Assembly (NCBI RefSeq): GCF_005049235.1
Contig: NZ_SUMD01000001.1
Location: 558,001 to 622,000, forward strand
DNA length: 64,000 bases
Direction: 5' to 3'
Source of the DNA: Rhodococcus oryzae
GTDB lineage: Bacteria > Actinomycetota > Actinomycetes > Mycobacteriales > Mycobacteriaceae
A program made the position numbers and the translations under genes. Shown here one piece after another: positions 47,444 through 57,498 of the stretch; positions within the stretch are counted from its first letter, which is position 1; the number at the start of each line of letters is the position of its first letter. The notes under the pieces were generated by a model. That model had not been told where the DNA came from. It did no database searches and worked only from the letters and a program-made list of their open reading frames with translations.

Positions 47444-48256
47444 ATGGACGATTCCGATTTGGTCGCCGACCCGTTCGGCACCGCGGCCCGGGCCGCGAGT
47501 GTGCTCGCCGAACGCACCGGTGTACCCGCCCACGACGTGGCGGTGGTGCTCGGCTCCGGTTGGCAGGCCGCCGCGGATGCGTTCGGTGTCCCGACCGCCA
47601 CGGTGCCGATGACGGACCTGCCAGGGTTCGCCGCTCCGTCCGCGTCCGGGCACGCCGGCCAGGTGCGCTCGGTACGCGTCGGCGACACCCGGGTGCTGCT
47701 GCTGCTCGGTCGCACCCACGCTTACGAGGGGCACGACCTCACCCGGGTGGTGCACCCGGTCCGGACCGCATGCGCCGCGGGCGCGGGCACCGTGATCCTG
47801 ACCAACGCGGCGGGCGGGATCCGGGAGGGCATGAGTGTCGGCACACCCGTCCTGATCTCCGACCATCTGAACCTGACGGCCAGGTCGCCGCTGGTGGGCG
47901 CCGAGTTCGTGAACATGGTGGACGCGTACTCCCCCGACCTCCGCGCGCTCGCCCGGCGGATCGACCCGACACTGGCCGAGGGCGTGTACGCGGGACTGCC
48001 GGGACCGCATTACGAGACGCCCGCCGAGATCCGGATGCTGCGCGTGCTCGGCGCCGACCTGGTCGGGATGTCGACCGTGCACGAGGCGATCGCGGTCAGG
48101 GCGATCGGCGCACGGGTGCTGGGGCTGTCGCTGGTGACCAACCTGGCCGCAGGCATCACCGGCGAGCCGCTCGACCACTCCGAGGTGCTCGCGGCGGGTG
48201 CCGCGTCCGCGGCCCGGATCGGCGAACTGCTCCGCGACCTGGTCGGCCGGCTGTGA
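47444..48256 (+). CDS. deoD: Purine-nucleoside phosphorylase
   Basis: A 270-residue trimeric-type PNP that splits inosine or guanosine with phosphate to the base and ribose 1-phosphate. [12 protein letters not shown] near residue 33 binds phosphate, GRTHAYEGH is near 86, TNAAGGI near 118, [14 protein letters not shown] near 185, and [10 protein letters not shown] near 205. ATG 47444 (MDDSDLV) was preferred over ATG 47426. Its stop overlaps the next GTG (GTGA), coupling it to pmmB, whose product would isomerise the ribose 1-phosphate. Confidence 0.95.
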   Translation: MDDSDLVADPFGTAARAASVLAERTGVPAHDVAVVLGSGWQAAADAFGVPTATVPMTDLPGFAAPSASGHAGQVRSVRVGDTRVLLLLGRTHAYEGHDLTRVVHPVRTACAAGAGTVILTNAAGGIREGMSVGTPVLISDHLNLTARSPLVGAEFVNMVDAYSPDLRALARRIDPTLAEGVYAGLPGPHYETPAEIRMLRVLGADLVGMSTVHEAIAVRAIGARVLGLSLVTNLAAGITGEPLDHSEVLAAGAASAARIGELLRDLVGRL

Positions 48257-49773
48257 CGGACGAGACAGTGGTGGACGCGAGCGGGACGCCGCTGACCTTC
48301 GGCACCGCCGGACTGCGCGGACCGCTGGGGCCGGGGCCGGGCGCGATGAACGTCGACACCGTCGTCCGGACCACCGCCGGGCTGGCGTCCTGGTTGCAGG
48401 CCCGCTGCCTCGGCGGGTCCACCGTGGTGGTCGGCAGGGACGCGCGGCACGGTTCGCGGGAATTCGCCGCCGCGACCGCGGAGGTGCTCGCGGCCGCCGG
48501 ATTCGACGTGGTGGTGCTGCCCCGGCCGCTGCCGACGCCGGTGCTGGCGTTCGCCGTCCGCAGGCTCCGCGCCGCCGCGGGAGTCCAGATCACCGCCTCG
48601 CACAACCCCGCAACGGACAACGGGTACAAGGTGTACACCGACGGCGGGGCACAGCTCATCGCGCCCGCCGACCGCGAGATCGAGCACGCCATCGCGGCGG
48701 TCGGTCCCGCCCTCACGGTTCCGCGGGCTCCCGCCACTCCCACCGACGACGCGCTGCTCACCGAGTACCTCGCGCGGGTGGCCGCGCTCCCGCACGGGAG
48801 CAATCGGGACCTTCGCATCGCGCTGACCCCGCTGCACGGCGTCGGCGGGGACACCGCGGTCGCGGCCCTGACCGCGGCCGGCTTCACCGATCTGCACACC
48901 GTGACAAGCCAATTCGCTCCGGACCCCGACTTTCCCACCGTGCGGTTCCCCAATCCCGAGGAGGACGGCGCCACCGACGCCCTGCTCGAGCTCGCCGAGA
49001 GCGTCGGCGCCGACCTGGCGATCGCGCTCGACCCGGACGCGGATCGGTGCGCGGTCGGCGTCCCCGGACCCGACGGGTGGCGGATGCTGCGCGGCGACGA
49101 GACCGGCGTCCTGCTGGGCGACCACGTGCTTGGCACCGCAGGCCCAGATGTCCTCGTGGCGACCACGATCGTGTCCTCGCAACTGCTCGCAAAGGTGGCC
49201 GCGGCCAGGGGCGCCCGGTTCGCCGAGACGCTCACCGGCTTCAAGTGGCTGGTCCGGGCGGGCGCGGGTCTGGTCTACGCCTACGAGGAGGCGCTCGGCC
49301 ACTGCGTCGACCCGGAGGCGGTCCGTGACAAGGACGGGATCTCCGCTGCCGCGCTGGTGGCCGACCTGGCCGCGGGACTCAAGGCGCGGGGCCGGTCCCT
49401 GCCGGACGTCCTCGACGACTACGCGGTCGAATTCGGGGTGCACGCGGGCGACCAGGTGTCGCGGCGGGTCGGGCACCAGGGCGAGCTCGCGGACCTGATG
49501 GCCCGACTGCGTGCCGACCTGCCGCTTTCCCTGGCCGGAGATGAGGTCACAGCCGAGGACCTGCTGGCCCGGCGCGGCGCACTGCGCACCGACGCGGTCG
49601 TGCTGCGCGGCGAACGCACCCGAATGGTGGTGCGGCCGTCCGGGACCGAGCCCAAGCTCAAGTGCTACCTCGAGGTCGTCGTGGACGTCGACGACCGCTC
49701 CGGCCTGGACCGGGCGCGTGCCGAGGCCGAGAGCCGACTGGGCGAGCTGCGCGACTACGCGCGCGAACTGTGA
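48253..49773 (+). CDS. pmmB: Phosphomannomutase/phosphopentomutase-type enzyme (PmmB)
   Basis: A 506-residue alpha-D-phosphohexomutase. Serine loop [13 protein letters not shown] near residue 115, magnesium loop DPDADRC near 260, sugar loop YEEALG near 345, phosphate loop [10 protein letters not shown] near 460. Coupled to deoD by GTGA overlap, so in this context it probably interconverts ribose 1-phosphate and ribose 5-phosphate (Pgm2-like), although it is named PmmB in M. tuberculosis. Its end is 3 bases from the convergent upp stop. Confidence 0.93.
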   Translation: MTDETVVDASGTPLTFGTAGLRGPLGPGPGAMNVDTVVRTTAGLASWLQARCLGGSTVVVGRDARHGSREFAAATAEVLAAAGFDVVVLPRPLPTPVLAFAVRRLRAAAGVQITASHNPATDNGYKVYTDGGAQLIAPADREIEHAIAAVGPALTVPRAPATPTDDALLTEYLARVAALPHGSNRDLRIALTPLHGVGGDTAVAALTAAGFTDLHTVTSQFAPDPDFPTVRFPNPEEDGATDALLELAESVGADLAIALDPDADRCAVGVPGPDGWRMLRGDETGVLLGDHVLGTAGPDVLVATTIVSSQLLAKVAAARGARFAETLTGFKWLVRAGAGLVYAYEEALGHCVDPEAVRDKDGISAAALVADLAAGLKARGRSLPDVLDDYAVEFGVHAGDQVSRRVGHQGELADLMARLRADLPLSLAGDEVTAEDLLARRGALRTDAVVLRGERTRMVVRPSGTEPKLKCYLEVVVDVDDRSGLDRARAEAESRLGELRDYAREL

Positions 49774-49776
49774 CGC

Positions 49777-50406
49777 TCAGATCCAGCGCGGGCCGAACTG
49801 CCGGTCGCCCGCGTCGCCGAGACCGGGGACGATGTACGCGTCGTCGTTGAGTCCCTCGTCGATGCTCGCGGTGACCAACCGAACCGGGAATCCCGAGTCC
49901 TTCAGGGCCGCGACGCCTTCCGGGGCTGCGACAACGCACACCGCGGTGATGTCGACCGCTCCCCTGGTGACGAGGAGTTCGATGGTGCGCACCATCGAGC
50001 CACCGGTGGCGAGCATCGGGTCGAGCACGTACACCGGGATCCCGGACAGGTCGTCGGGCAGCGATTCGAGGTACGGGACCGGCTGATGGGTCTGCTCGTC
50101 GCGGGCCATGCCGACGAAGCCGACCTGCGACTGTGGGATCAACGAACTCGCCTGCTCGACCATGCCGAGCCCGGCACGCAGCACCGGCACCAGCAACGGC
50201 GGGGTGGCCAGCCGGACCCCGCGGGCGGGCGCGACCGGGGTCTGCACCTCGAACTCCTCGATCTCGGCGTCGCGGATGGCCTCGTAGATGAGCATCTGGG
50301 TCAGCTCGCGCAGCGCGGAGCGGAAGGTCGGGTTGTCGGTGCCCGCGTCGCGCATCGTGGTCAGCAGCGAGGCGGCGAGCGGGTGATCAACCACGTGGGT
50401 GTCCAT
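49777..50406 (-). CDS. upp: Uracil phosphoribosyltransferase
   Basis: A 209-residue enzyme converting uracil and PRPP to UMP. The PRPP site reads [12 protein letters not shown] near residue 130 and the uracil-binding C-terminus is [24 protein letters not shown] 50406 ([15 protein letters not shown]) fits the family. The frame is open upstream to 50481, but this extension is not family-like. Shine-Dalgarno is weak. It is divergent from the type VII-like gene run. Confidence 0.95.
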   Translation of the reverse strand: MDTHVVDHPLAASLLTTMRDAGTDNPTFRSALRELTQMLIYEAIRDAEIEEFEVQTPVAPARGVRLATPPLLVPVLRAGLGMVEQASSLIPQSQVGFVGMARDEQTHQPVPYLESLPDDLSGIPVYVLDPMLATGGSMVRTIELLVTRGAVDITAVCVVAAPEGVAALKDSGFPVRLVTASIDEGLNDDAYIVPGLGDAGDRQFGPRWI

Positions 50407-50504
50407 GGCGAAAAGAATATGCGGGGAATTCGTGTCGATGGAACCGGAACGGCGTCGGGGGCGTCCAACCATGTAACGCACAGTTCTGACCCCGGGGGAA
50501 CGAC

Positions 50505-50828
50505 ATGAGTGAATTTTCGGCCGTGACCGAGGGCATCCGCGCCTACGGCGCGGCGGCCTCGTCGATGGCGGCGCAGGTCGAGACCGCCGCGATCGGGACG
50601 GCGGCGGCCGGCCCCGTCCTGCTCGGACCCGCCTTCGGGCTGATCGGCGGCGATTTCGTCGCCGCCTTCGCGGCGGCGCACGGCGGCCACGCGGCCGCGC
50701 TGACGAACCTCGCGCGGACCCTGGGCAGCATGAGCGAGGCCGCGCACGCCTCGGCCGCGGCGTACGACTCCGCGGACCTGGGCGCGGCCACCGGACTCAG
50801 TGCCACGGGCAACGGACTGGAGGCCTGA
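50505..50828 (+). CDS. EspC/WXG100-like small secreted protein
   Basis: A 107-residue, Ala-rich, two-helix protein with a hinge of Gly/Pro at about residues 35-50 and a YxxxD motif (Tyr87 to Asp91, YDSAD) near the C-terminus, the recognition motif of type VII (ESX) secretion substrates. Best comparison is the EspC-like family of actinobacteria. ATG 50505 follows GGGGGAA. The stop is 2 bases before the next gene, which carries WxG but no YxxxD. The two may be secreted as a heterodimer. No ESX core gene is in the window. Confidence 0.7.
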   Translation: MSEFSAVTEGIRAYGAAASSMAAQVETAAIGTAAAGPVLLGPAFGLIGGDFVAAFAAAHGGHAAALTNLARTLGSMSEAAHASAAAYDSADLGAATGLSATGNGLEA

Positions 50829-50830
50829 GC

Positions 50831-52048
50831 ATGATCGGGATCGACCTCCTCGCCCGCCCCATCATCGAACTCGTGGAGACGTTCGGCACCGGCGTGATGC
50901 CGTCCGGCGGACCGGCCGATGCCATGAAGATCGCTTCGATCGCGCTGGACTCCGCGTACGCGGTCGGCAAACTCGGCATCGCCGAACTCGGCGGCGTGTG
51001 GACCGGTGTCGCGTCCGATGCCGCGGTGGCGAAGGCGGACCAGGCCCAGGCCCAGCAGGTTCAGCTCTCCGACCGGGGCAACGAGATCGCCGGGGTCCTC
51101 ACGGTCGCCTCCCGCGACGTGAACACCGGGATGGTCGAGCTCGAGGGCATCCTGCAGTCGTTCATCTCGGTCGCCGTCGCGGCCGGCCCCACGCTCACCA
51201 CCCCGCCCGGCCAGATCATGATCATCGCCGCCGCGATCGATCACCTCTCCCGTGGGCTGACGGTGGTCGCCCGGGTCCGCGCCGAGCTGACCGCGCACAC
51301 CGCGAAGATGACGGCGCTGACCGCGCCCGAGCAGTCCATGGATCCCGCGGACCCCGGTGCCGCGCAGGCCCCGATCCGCCCCACGGCATCCGCGGGCGCC
51401 ACCACCACTCCCGCGTCCTCCCTGCAGCAGCGCGGCGACGCCTTCAGCGGCTTCGGCAACAGCTTCAGCAACGCCGCCTCGTCGGCTCCGAGCAACGCCT
51501 ACTCCGGCTTCAGCGGTGCGATGGGCCAGCCCGGGCGCGGGCTCGGGGGCGGCAACCCGCTCGGGCGGGGCGCGGGCACCGCTCCCCCCGAGATCGGCAA
51601 GGCCCCCACCCGCCAGCGAACCGGCAGCAGCTCGGACTCGCTCGGCAGCAGCGATGGCGTCGAGATCTTCCTTCCCGACGGCAGCACCGCGATGGCGCCG
51701 AACCGGGAGGCCGCGGACGCGGTCCGCAACGCGCTCAGCCAGCAGGGCGTGCCCTACGAGTGGGGTGGCACCACTCCCGGCCAGGGCCTGGACTGCTCCG
51801 GACTCACCCAGTGGGCGTACGGCGAGGCGGGCGTGGAGATCCCCCGGCTCGCCCAGGAACAGAACGTCGGCGTCCCGGTGAGCCAGTCCGACCTGCAGCC
51901 CGGCGACCTCGCCGTCTGGGACGGCCACGTCGCGATGGTGATCGGAAACGGTCAGATGGTCGAGGCCGGGGATCCGGTGCAGGTGAGTTCGGTCCGCACC
52001 GAGAACATCGGCATGGGCTTCCAGGGCTTCTACAGGCCGACCGAATGA
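50831..52048 (+). CDS. Type VII-like helical protein fused to an NlpC/P60 peptidoglycan endopeptidase
   Basis: A 405-residue protein. N-terminal helical part (about 1-170) with WxG at Trp57-Gly59 and heptad-like Ala/Gln helices (KADQAQAQQVQLSDRGNEIAGVL), resembling ESX substrates. A low-complexity Ser/Gly/Pro/Ala linker covers about 175-275. The C-terminal NlpC/P60 domain (about 285-400) carries Cys322 in GLDCSGLTQWAY, His366 in DGHVAMV and Glu378 as the likely third residue. Such domains cut the stem peptide of peptidoglycan. There is no Sec signal peptide, so export would need its EspC-like partner. Overlaps the next gene by ATGA. Confidence 0.82.
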   Translation: MIGIDLLARPIIELVETFGTGVMPSGGPADAMKIASIALDSAYAVGKLGIAELGGVWTGVASDAAVAKADQAQAQQVQLSDRGNEIAGVLTVASRDVNTGMVELEGILQSFISVAVAAGPTLTTPPGQIMIIAAAIDHLSRGLTVVARVRAELTAHTAKMTALTAPEQSMDPADPGAAQAPIRPTASAGATTTPASSLQQRGDAFSGFGNSFSNAASSAPSNAYSGFSGAMGQPGRGLGGGNPLGRGAGTAPPEIGKAPTRQRTGSSSDSLGSSDGVEIFLPDGSTAMAPNREAADAVRNALSQQGVPYEWGGTTPGQGLDCSGLTQWAYGEAGVEIPRLAQEQNVGVPVSQSDLQPGDLAVWDGHVAMVIGNGQMVEAGDPVQVSSVRTENIGMGFQGFYRPTE

Positions 52049-52377
52049 GCGCCGACGAGGTCGCGGTCGCGACGGTGGGAAACCGTGCGGGAACCGTCAC
52101 CGTGCGCGCCACCGATCAGGGCCTACCCCTGGCGATCCACATCGACCAGCGCGAACTCCGTTATGGCGGAACGCAACTGGCCGCCTCGATCCTCGAGGTC
52201 TGTACGCGCGCCACGGCGGAGGCGAAGGTCCGCAGGCGCGCCGACCTGACCGAGCAGGGCGTGCCAGCCGAGGTGCTCGACGCGCTCGGCCTGCCGACCA
52301 GGAACGAGTTGGCCGCCGCCGCGTACCAGGAGGACGATGAAGAGGCCGCCCCAACGAGTTGGATGCGGCAACTGTGA
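52045..52377 (+). CDS. YbaB/EspL-like small protein of the type VII gene run
   Basis: A 110-residue protein coupled to the NlpC/P60 gene by an ATGA overlap. N-terminal beta-rich part (TVTVRATDQGLPLAIHIDQREL) followed by a helix (GGTQLAASILEVCTRATAEAKVRRR) is the YbaB-like layout found in EspL-type proteins of ESX loci. Acidic C-terminus (QEDDEEAAP). It could be a chaperone for the secreted pair. Function is inferred only from layout and position. Confidence 0.6.
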   Translation: MSADEVAVATVGNRAGTVTVRATDQGLPLAIHIDQRELRYGGTQLAASILEVCTRATAEAKVRRRADLTEQGVPAEVLDALGLPTRNELAAAAYQEDDEEAAPTSWMRQL

Positions 52378-52426
52378 GCGAGCGACACACCGACGGCACT
52401 GTGAGCGAACGAAGGACGGTGACGCC

Positions 52427-52732
52427 GTGAACAGCGGACACCAGATGGACCTCGTGGTCGAGCGTGCCACCGGCCTGGCCAACAGCCTCGAGGACGCGCT
52501 GCACGACCTCACCCGCGCGCGGGCCCGGGTGACCCACGAGTCGGGACTGGTCAGCGTCGAGGTCCACGAGAACGGCGGCATGAGCGGCCTGTGGATCTCC
52601 GAGTCGATCGCCCATGTCGACTCCCGTGAGCTCGCGGCGATGATCACCGCCACCGCGGCAAGGGCGGCCCAGATGGTGGCCGACCGCCGGGAACGGATAC
52701 TGGCGTCGCTGCAGGCCGCGTTCACCGACTAG
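52427..52732 (+). CDS. YbaB/EbfC-family-like small protein
   Basis: A 101-residue protein with an N-terminal helix (ATGLANSLEDALHDLTRARARV), beta strands (GLVSVEVHENGGMSGLWISES) and a long C-terminal helix, the YbaB/EbfC fold. The GTG start at 52427 follows GGACGGTGACGCC. The 49-bp gap upstream contains a short direct repeat ACTGTGAGCGA. Family members bind DNA, but copies in ESX loci are often paired with export substrates. It may be a second partner of the 110-residue protein. Confidence 0.6.
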   Translation: MNSGHQMDLVVERATGLANSLEDALHDLTRARARVTHESGLVSVEVHENGGMSGLWISESIAHVDSRELAAMITATAARAAQMVADRRERILASLQAAFTD

Positions 52733-52742
52733 GCTGCCAGCC

Positions 52743-54014
52743 ATGGCAGGAGACATCGTCCCGATCCAGCTCGGTCTCACCGATGGCGACCTCGTCACGC
52801 TGTGGGCTCCCCGGTGGCGCGAGGGGGACGACGAGTGGGAGGCGTTCCTCGGTCACGACGAGGATCTCTACGCCTTCGAATCGGTCGCCGAACTGGCCGC
52901 GTTCACCCGCACCAACTCGGACAACGACCTGGTCGAGCACCCGTCCTGGTCGACGTTGTCGGCATTGGGGGCCTCCGAGCTGGAACCCGACGAGACGCAC
53001 GTCTACGACCTGGTCGGCGTACCCGAGCTCGCCGCGGGGGATCCGGACGCCCTGACCATCGCCGAGCTCGAGGAGACCCTCGAGATGGTGCGCACCATCG
53101 GCGAGGTGTGCGAGCTCGACGCCGTCACCAAGTTCTTCGGCGGCCATCCCGTCCTCGGGGCGCTGCCCGGCGGGGTGAACGCCTTCGCGGGCCGCGACGG
53201 CGAGGAGCTGTGGGTCCAGATCGGCACGGCGGTCGCGAGCGGTTGGGACGACGTGCTCGACGCGATCGACGCGATCGTCGCGACCCCTGAGGTCGACAAG
53301 GCCGCCGTCGCGGTCGCCGAGGCCGAAATCCTTGCCGCCGAGGAGAACATCGTCGACGCAGAGGACGCAGCGGAGGAATCCGACGAGGACGACGACGACC
53401 TCGAGTTCATGACGGTCGACCTCGACGACGACACCGTCGACCCGATCGCCCTTGCCGCGGAGGAAGAGACGTTCTGGGCGTCGGTCGGCATCGATCCGAT
53501 CAAGATCATCACCTCGGCCGCCGAGTACTACACGCTGCGGTGCTATCTCGACGACGACCCGATCTTCCTGGGCAGGTCGGGCCGGATCCTGGTCTTCACC
53601 TCGGAGCGCGCGCTTGCCCGCTACCTGGCCGACAACCACGACCACGACCTCGCACAGGTGAGCACCTACTCGGACGTGCAGACCGCGGCGGTCGACGGTG
53701 CGCTCGAGATCGAGGTCACCGACGAGAACGTCTACGTGCTGCCCGGCCTCGCGGACGATCTCGCGCAGGGACCCCAGTCGGTCGATGCGGACCAGCTCGA
53801 CCTCGCGGTCGAACTGTTCACCGATGCAGCCGATTACGCGGACGACGACTCCACCGAGCAGGCTCTCGCCGCCTCCACCCCGCTCGGCTGGTACGTCTCG
53901 TACACGCTCAACCCCGACCCAACCCGACTGGCACCGAACCCGCCGTTCGACGCCGAGTCGGAGGCGTGGCGGGTGCTCGAGCGCGAGTTCGAGGCGCGCC
54001 TGCGGGTCGAGTGA
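52743..54014 (+). CDS. Acidic conserved protein, Rv3311-like
   Basis: A 423-residue soluble protein matching M. tuberculosis Rv3311 in length and position. It appears to hold two similar halves, each with a (L/I)W- or F-rich AFLGHDEDLYAFESVAELAAF or DDPIFLGRSGRILVFTSERAL type segment, joined by a very acidic linker (about residues 205-235; EESDEDDDD). Homologues are often named primosomal protein, without clear basis. No catalytic motif recognised. ATG 52743, 10 bases after the preceding stop, ends the five-gene run. Confidence 0.8.
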   Translation: MAGDIVPIQLGLTDGDLVTLWAPRWREGDDEWEAFLGHDEDLYAFESVAELAAFTRTNSDNDLVEHPSWSTLSALGASELEPDETHVYDLVGVPELAAGDPDALTIAELEETLEMVRTIGEVCELDAVTKFFGGHPVLGALPGGVNAFAGRDGEELWVQIGTAVASGWDDVLDAIDAIVATPEVDKAAVAVAEAEILAAEENIVDAEDAAEESDEDDDDLEFMTVDLDDDTVDPIALAAEEETFWASVGIDPIKIITSAAEYYTLRCYLDDDPIFLGRSGRILVFTSERALARYLADNHDHDLAQVSTYSDVQTAAVDGALEIEVTDENVYVLPGLADDLAQGPQSVDADQLDLAVELFTDAADYADDDSTEQALAASTPLGWYVSYTLNPDPTRLAPNPPFDAESEAWRVLEREFEARLRVE

Positions 54015-54018
54015 TCGG

Positions 54019-55110
54019 CTAGCCGATCAGCACCGCGTAGCCGGGTTTGACCACCTCGTCGATCAGGCGCAGGCGCTCGGGGAACGGGATGAACGCGGAC
54101 TTCATCGCGTTGATCGTGAACCGCTCCAGGTCGCTCCAGCCGTAGCCGAACGTCGTGACCAGCTTCAGCATCTCCTCGCTCATGCTGGTCGCGCTCATCA
54201 GCCGGTTGTCGGTGTTCACCGTGACGCGGAAGCGCTCCCTCGCCAGCAGGTCGAAGGGGTGCTTCTCCAGGCTCTCCACCGCACCGGTCTGCACGTTCGA
54301 GCTCGGGCACAGCTCCAACGGGATGCGCTTGTCCCGCACGTAGTTCGCGAGCCGGCCGAGGCTCGCGGTGCCGTCCGAGGCCACGGTGATGTCGTCAGTG
54401 ATCCGCACCCCGTGACCGAGCCGATCCGCGCCGCAGAACGCGATGGCCTCGTGGATGGACGGCAGCCCGAACGCCTCGCCCGCGTGGATGGTGAAGTGCG
54501 CGTTGCTCGTCCGCATGTACTCGAATGCGTCGAGGTGCCTGCTCGGCGGATGCCCGGCCTCCGCGCCCGCGATGTCGAATCCGACCACCCCGCGATCCCG
54601 GAACCGCACGGCCAGTTCCGCGATCTCCCGCGACCTGGCGGCGTGCCGCATGGCGGTGAGCAGACAGCCGATCCGGAGCTCGCGTCCGAGTTCGCGGGCC
54701 GCGGCCACACCCTCCTCGAACCCGAGCAGCGTGTGGTGCACCACCTCGTCGAGGCTCAGCCCCGCCTCCAGGTGCTGCTCAGGGGCGAACCTCACCTCGG
54801 CGTAGACCACCGAGTCCGCGGCCAGGTCCTCGGCGCACTCCCTGGCGACCCGGGCGAGCCCCTCCTGCGTCTGCATCACCGCGACCGTGTGCTCGAAGGT
54901 CTCCAGATAGCGCACCAGGGAGCCGCTGCCCGCGGCCTCGGCGAACCACTCCGCCAGCGAGTCGGCGTCGTCGGCGGGCAGGGCGTCGTAGCCGACCTGC
55001 TGGGCCAGCTCGAGCACGGTTGCCGGCCGCAGTCCCCCGTCGAGGTGATCGTGCAGGAGTGCCTTCGGTGCGGTCCTGATGTGGGCGAGATCGAGCGGTG
55101 TCGGGCTCAT
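54019..55110 (-). CDS. add: Adenosine deaminase
   Basis: A 363-residue metal-dependent enzyme converting adenosine to inosine. Zinc ligands in HDHLDG near residue 20, HAGEAFG near 215 and the aspartate of NTDNRLMS near 300; catalytic Glu in HAGE and GHGVRI near 240. The Asn in TDN replaces the second Asp of the E. coli enzyme, which is usual in actinobacterial Add. Last gene of the cdd-deoA-add unit, overlapping deoA by ATGA. Feeds inosine to DeoD. Confidence 0.95.
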   Translation of the reverse strand: MSPTPLDLAHIRTAPKALLHDHLDGGLRPATVLELAQQVGYDALPADDADSLAEWFAEAAGSGSLVRYLETFEHTVAVMQTQEGLARVARECAEDLAADSVVYAEVRFAPEQHLEAGLSLDEVVHHTLLGFEEGVAAARELGRELRIGCLLTAMRHAARSREIAELAVRFRDRGVVGFDIAGAEAGHPPSRHLDAFEYMRTSNAHFTIHAGEAFGLPSIHEAIAFCGADRLGHGVRITDDITVASDGTASLGRLANYVRDKRIPLELCPSSNVQTGAVESLEKHPFDLLARERFRVTVNTDNRLMSATSMSEEMLKLVTTFGYGWSDLERFTINAMKSAFIPFPERLRLIDEVVKPGYAVLIG

Positions 55111-56408
55111 GCTCCGACGCTAGACCCGCTCAGGCCGATCCGCTCGAAGACCAGCGGCGTCGACGGCGGCGTGTCGCCGACGCTCCACGCGTCCGCAAGG
55201 GCGGCCAGCGCCGAGTCGAACAGGCGTGGTGTGTCGCTGTACAGCGTGAACAGCGGCTGACCAGCGGCGACGGTCTCACCGGGCTTGGCGTGCCAGCGCA
55301 CCCCCGCGCCTGCCTGCACGGCCTGGCCCTGACGCTCGCGGCCCGCGCCGAGCCGCCAGGCCGCGACACCGACGGCCATGGCGTCGAGCCGGGTCAGCAC
55401 GCCGGACTCGGTCGCCCGCACGACCTCGTGATGGCGGGCGGTCGGCAGGGCGGCGCGTGGGTCCCCGCCCTGAGCGCGGATCATCGACCGCCAGCGATCC
55501 ATCGCCCGACCGTCGCGCAGCGCCCGCTCCGGGTCGATCCCGTCGATGCCCGCCGCCGCGAGCATCTCCCTGGCGAGCGTCAGCGTCAGCTCCACGACAT
55601 CGGCAGGCCCGCCGCCCGCGAGCACCTCCAGTGACTCCGCCACCTCGAGGGCGTTGCCCGCGGTGTTGCCGAGCGGGCTGTCCATCGCGGTGAGCAGGGC
55701 GACCGTGCGGACCCCGGCATCCGCGCCGAGATCGACCATGGTGGACGCCAATTCGCGCGCGTCGTCGAGGTTCTTCATGAACGCACCGGAGCCGACCTTG
55801 ACATCGAGCACCAGCGCCCCGGTCCCCTCCGCGATCTTCTTGCTCATGATCGAGCTGGCGATCAGCGGGATGGACTCGACGGTGCCGGTCACATCGCGGA
55901 GCGCGTAGAGCTTGCGGTCGGCGGGTGCCAGCCCCGATCCCGCCGCGCACACCACCGCGCCGATCTCGGGGTCCGCCAGGATCGAGTGGATCTCCTCGGC
56001 CCCGAGATCGGCTCGCCAGCCCGGAATCGACTCCAGCTTGTCGAGGGTGCCCCCGGTGTGGCCGAGGCCGCGCCCGGACAGTTGCGGGACGGCCGCCCCG
56101 CAGGCCGCCACCAGCGGGGCCAGCGGCAGGGTGATCTTGTCGCCGACACCGCCGGTCGAGTGCTTGTCCACGGTCGGCCTGCGCAGGCGCGAGAAGTCCA
56201 TCCGGCCGCCCGAGGCGACCATCGCATCCGTCCATGCGGCGGTTTCCGCCCTGGTGAGTCCGCGGAAGACGATCGCCATGGCCAGCGCCGACATCTGCTC
56301 GTCCGCGACCTCGCCCCTGGTGTAGGCGTCGATCACCCAGTGGATCTGCGCCGCGCTGAGCTCACCGCCGTCCCGCTTGGCTGTGATGACGGAGACGGGA
56401 TCGGTCAT
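55107..56408 (-). CDS. deoA: Thymidine/pyrimidine-nucleoside phosphorylase
   Basis: A 433-residue enzyme cleaving thymidine, deoxyuridine or uridine to the base and (deoxy)ribose 1-phosphate. Signature [14 protein letters not shown] near residue 85, [16 protein letters not shown] near 113, and KVGSGAFMK near 190. A C-terminal PYNP domain covers about 345-420. ATG 56408 was chosen because it overlaps the cdd stop (ATGA). The frame is open upstream to 56594, but that part is inside cdd on the same strand in another frame and unlike the family. Confidence 0.95.
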   Translation of the reverse strand: MTDPVSVITAKRDGGELSAAQIHWVIDAYTRGEVADEQMSALAMAIVFRGLTRAETAAWTDAMVASGGRMDFSRLRRPTVDKHSTGGVGDKITLPLAPLVAACGAAVPQLSGRGLGHTGGTLDKLESIPGWRADLGAEEIHSILADPEIGAVVCAAGSGLAPADRKLYALRDVTGTVESIPLIASSIMSKKIAEGTGALVLDVKVGSGAFMKNLDDARELASTMVDLGADAGVRTVALLTAMDSPLGNTAGNALEVAESLEVLAGGGPADVVELTLTLAREMLAAAGIDGIDPERALRDGRAMDRWRSMIRAQGGDPRAALPTARHHEVVRATESGVLTRLDAMAVGVAAWRLGAGRERQGQAVQAGAGVRWHAKPGETVAAGQPLFTLYSDTPRLFDSALAALADAWSVGDTPPSTPLVFERIGLSGSSVGA

Positions 56409-56824
56409 GACCTCGCCCCCCTGCCCTGCCGCACCCGGTCCAGGTCCTGCGGCCCGAACGCCGCAGGTAGGAGCTCTGCGAGCGGCACGGGTCCGCCGGG
56501 AGCGTCGACCAGGAGGTCGCCGCCGCCGTGCTCGAGCAGCAGTTGCCTGCAGCGCCCGCACGGCATCAGCGTCTGCCCGCTGCCGTCCCGGCAACTGAAG
56601 GCGACGAGGGTCCCGCCGCCCGTAGAGTGCAAGTTACTGACCAGTCCACATTCGGCGCACAGGCCGAGTCCGTATGAGACATTTTCCACATTGCATCCGA
56701 CGACGATTCGTCCATCGTCGACCAGCGCCGCCGCGCCGACCGGGAAGCCGGAGTAGGGCGCGTAGGCGGATCTCATGGCGCGATCAGCATTGTCGCGCAA
56801 CGTTTTCCAATCGATTTGGGCCAC
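56405..56824 (-). CDS. cdd: Cytidine deaminase
   Basis: A 139-residue tetrameric-type enzyme deaminating cytidine and deoxycytidine. Zinc motif CAECG near residue 65 and PCGRCRQLL near 98; NVENVSYGL ahead of it binds the sugar. The GTG start at 56824 (MAQIDWKTLRDNADRA) gives the family length and has AGGATGG upstream. ATG 56842, six codons earlier, is an alternative. First gene of the cdd-deoA-add salvage unit. Confidence 0.93.
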   Translation of the reverse strand: MAQIDWKTLRDNADRAMRSAYAPYSGFPVGAAALVDDGRIVVGCNVENVSYGLGLCAECGLVSNLHSTGGGTLVAFSCRDGSGQTLMPCGRCRQLLLEHGGGDLLVDAPGGPVPLAELLPAAFGPQDLDRVRQGRGARS

Positions 56825-56888
56825 GGTGAGCCATCCTGGCATGCCCACTGAATGGATGCAGAAGATCCCCGAGATGGCCCCTCGAGCC

Positions 56889-56907
56889 ATTGGACAGGCA
56901 AACCTAA
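56889..56907. promoter_or_regulatory. Possible IdeR/DtxR-like box between cdd and sdhC
   Basis: ATTGGACAGGCAAACCTAA matches the IdeR consensus TTAGGTTAGGCTAACCTAA at 14 of 19 positions, with 11 of 12 in the right half. It lies in the 268-bp cdd/sdhC divergent region, about 60 bases upstream of a possible sdhC -10 hexamer TACAGT (56969-56974). Iron control of an iron-sulfur and heme enzyme would make sense, but the match is moderate. Confidence 0.35.
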
Positions 56908-57092
56908 GAAGGCAGCCACCTCGTCGTACGAACCGCATCTCGAATTAGTTCCCCGATTGGACGGGGATTACAGTTCAGTCAGTCGGTTCAGGTACACGTC
57001 GCGCCAAGGCTGAAAACTCCAGGGTCGTCCCAGATGAAACAGCCAAACGGGGTGCGGCAGGTCCACCAAAGACGTTGGAGGCACAGCACTCG

Positions 57093-57497
57093 ATGAGTAG
57101 CACGACTGAAGCCGCTCCGGCGAAGGAGCGCACACGGTCGCTATACCGGGGCGACCCCGGCATGTGGTCCTGGGTTCTACACCGGATCACCGGAGTCGCG
57201 ACATTCTTCTTTCTCTTCGTCCACGTTCTCGACACCGCACTGGTGCGAGTCAACCCGGACACCTACGACCGGGTAATCGAGACCTACAAGAACCCGCTCG
57301 TCGGGCTCATGGAGCTCGCCCTGGTCGCGATGGTTCTCTACCACGCACTCAACGGCGTCCGCGTGATGCTCGTGGACTTCTGGTCGAAGGGTCCGCAGTA
57401 CCAGCGCCCGATGCTCTGGATCATCATCGCGATCTGGTTCGTCGTGATGATTCCCGGCGCCGGTCGCATCTTCTACAACATGTTTGCGGGGCACTGA
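57093..57497 (+). CDS. sdhC: Succinate dehydrogenase cytochrome b556 subunit
   Basis: A 134-residue membrane subunit with three helices (about residues 37-57, 75-97, 107-127). Signature SLYRGDPGMWSWVLHRITGVATF matches the actinobacterial SdhC. HVLDTALV and LYHALNGVRV hold likely heme-ligand and quinone-site histidines. ATG 57093 follows GGAGG with a rather long spacing of 11. An in-frame TTG at 57075 is a weaker choice. First gene of sdhCDAB. Confidence 0.94.
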   Translation: MSSTTEAAPAKERTRSLYRGDPGMWSWVLHRITGVATFFFLFVHVLDTALVRVNPDTYDRVIETYKNPLVGLMELALVAMVLYHALNGVRVMLVDFWSKGPQYQRPMLWIIIAIWFVVMIPGAGRIFYNMFAGH

Positions 57498-57498
57498 C

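Noticed and set aside
54019-55110. Defective adenosine deaminase because of TDN instead of TDD
   Set aside because: The Asn form is normal in actinobacterial Add as far as I recall, and all other metal ligands are present.
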